Source of the DNA: JAFGDI01 sp963662515
GTDB lineage: Bacteria > Planctomycetota > Phycisphaerae > Sedimentisphaerales > SM23-30
DNA length: 64,000 nt
NCBI GenBank assembly: GCA_963662515.1
Contig: OY759675.1
Location: 3,658,001-3,722,000 of the forward strand
Direction of reading: 5' to 3'
The notes under the pieces were generated by a model. It saw nothing but the letters and a program-made list of their open reading frames with translations, was not told where the DNA came from and ran no database searches. Within the stretch, counting starts at the first letter, position 1, and each line of letters opens with the position of its first letter. Positions 63,804 to 64,000 of the stretch are shown one piece after another. Position numbers and translations under genes: made by a program.

Positions 63804-64000
63804 TTATTTTTCCGTTTTAGCTGTTTTCTTGAGTTCCTTCAACTGACGCGTCACCTGGCGTACACGCCTGATGACTATCTGCATCAAAATACCCAATAAT
63901 GACGAGGCAAAGATCAAGACATACAGCGGGCTGGTCCATAGTGACCAGCCGAGAAACTTAACCTCTACCACATCCCTGTTACTTAACAGGAAAATCAGTA
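63804..64000 (-). CDS. LapA-domain (DUF1049) membrane protein, 5' partial
   Basis: The 3' end of a gene continuing beyond the right edge; at least 65 codons are visible. The sequence reads LLSNRDVVEVKFLGWS, then a membrane helix with PLYVLIFASSLLGILMQI, then a basic coiled tail (RRVRQVTRQLKELKK). This is the pattern of LapA/DUF1049 proteins (FLLNxxxVxVxF, sP, LG), small two-helix inner-membrane proteins linked to lipopolysaccharide assembly. It ends 105 bp before the OmpA-like gene start. Confidence 0.78.
   Translation of the reverse strand, partial: LIFLLSNRDVVEVKFLGWSLWTSPLYVLIFASSLLGILMQIVIRRVRQVTRQLKELKKTAKTEK

Noticed and set aside
1..64000. tRNA, rRNA, insertion sequence or phage genes
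   Set aside because: No cloverleaf signature, rRNA segment, transposase or phage protein was recognised in any frame.

Overview
The window reads as a piece of chromosome from a Planctomycetota bacterium, most likely a Phycisphaerae/Sedimentisphaerales-type anaerobic polysaccharide degrader. This is an inference from gene content. The markers are an ECF sigma/FecR-LamG/sulfatase module, a secreted LamG protein with a single EF-hand dockerin-like segment, a Minf_1886-family protein, a DUF3616 protein, GH127/GH30/GH27 enzymes, a NifU-NifS pair as the Fe-S system and an indolepyruvate:ferredoxin oxidoreductase. GC content is moderate and genes are dense on both strands. I saw no tRNA, rRNA, CRISPR array, insertion sequence or prophage.

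Layout. 1-4.05 kb (+): C-terminal half of an SppA-type peptidase, a MITE-like element, a Minf_1886 protein, a TPR protein and a DUF3616 protein. 4.06-8.65 kb (-): a class B PBP, an AI-2E-family permease and argG. 8.86-16.94 kb: a GNAT enzyme, then a signalling island with a solute-binding-domain histidine kinase and its response regulator (-) divergent from a response regulator, a protein with degenerate receiver and HD domains, and a REC-PAS-PAS-kinase (+). 17.26-20.38 kb (+): a tightly overlapping trio of a small membrane protein, a NoeA-like methyltransferase and a membrane sulfatase-superfamily protein. 20.4-24.1 kb (-): a 1226-residue modular secreted protein. 24.5-26.8 kb (+): an O-antigen-ligase/TPR protein, followed by a possible structured RNA with a strong intrinsic terminator. 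27.3-31.3 kb (-): ECF sigma, FecR-LamG and sulfatase. 31.5-33.6 kb (-): nifU-nifS. 34.1-36.6 kb: an alternative sigma factor and a convergent HD-GYP-PilZ protein. 37.0-43.4 kb: an L-arabinose locus (GH127, araD, araB, divergent XylR-type regulator). 43.7-47.4 kb: a zinc-ribbon membrane protein, apt, a sigma-70 factor and a CsgG-like lipoprotein. 47.4-51.9 kb (-): an envelope/lipoprotein cluster with an amidohydrolase. 52.1-55.0 kb (-): iorA, iorB and a cupin. 55.4-59.2 kb (-): GH30 and GH27. 59.4-64 kb (-): a radical SAM/SPASM protein, a SecDF-P1-head-like membrane protein, a lipoprotein esterase, hisH, an OmpA-like lipoprotein and a partial LapA-like protein. This last block carries four REP-like palindromes.

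How the genes may work together. The glycoside hydrolases (beta-L-arabinofuranosidase, endo-beta-1,6-galactanase-like, alpha-galactosidase) together with arabinose catabolism suggest use of arabinogalactan-type plant or algal glycans. The ECF/FecR/sulfatase module suggests regulated attack on sulfated polysaccharide. The most unusual sequence-level observations are a REP palindrome read through in frame inside the radical SAM gene, a sister REP copy that encodes the C-terminus of the neighbouring gene, a possible small RNA at 27.1-27.2 kb, the degenerate receiver/HD protein inside the signalling island, and a 69-bp tandem duplication over the 3' end of the GH30 gene.
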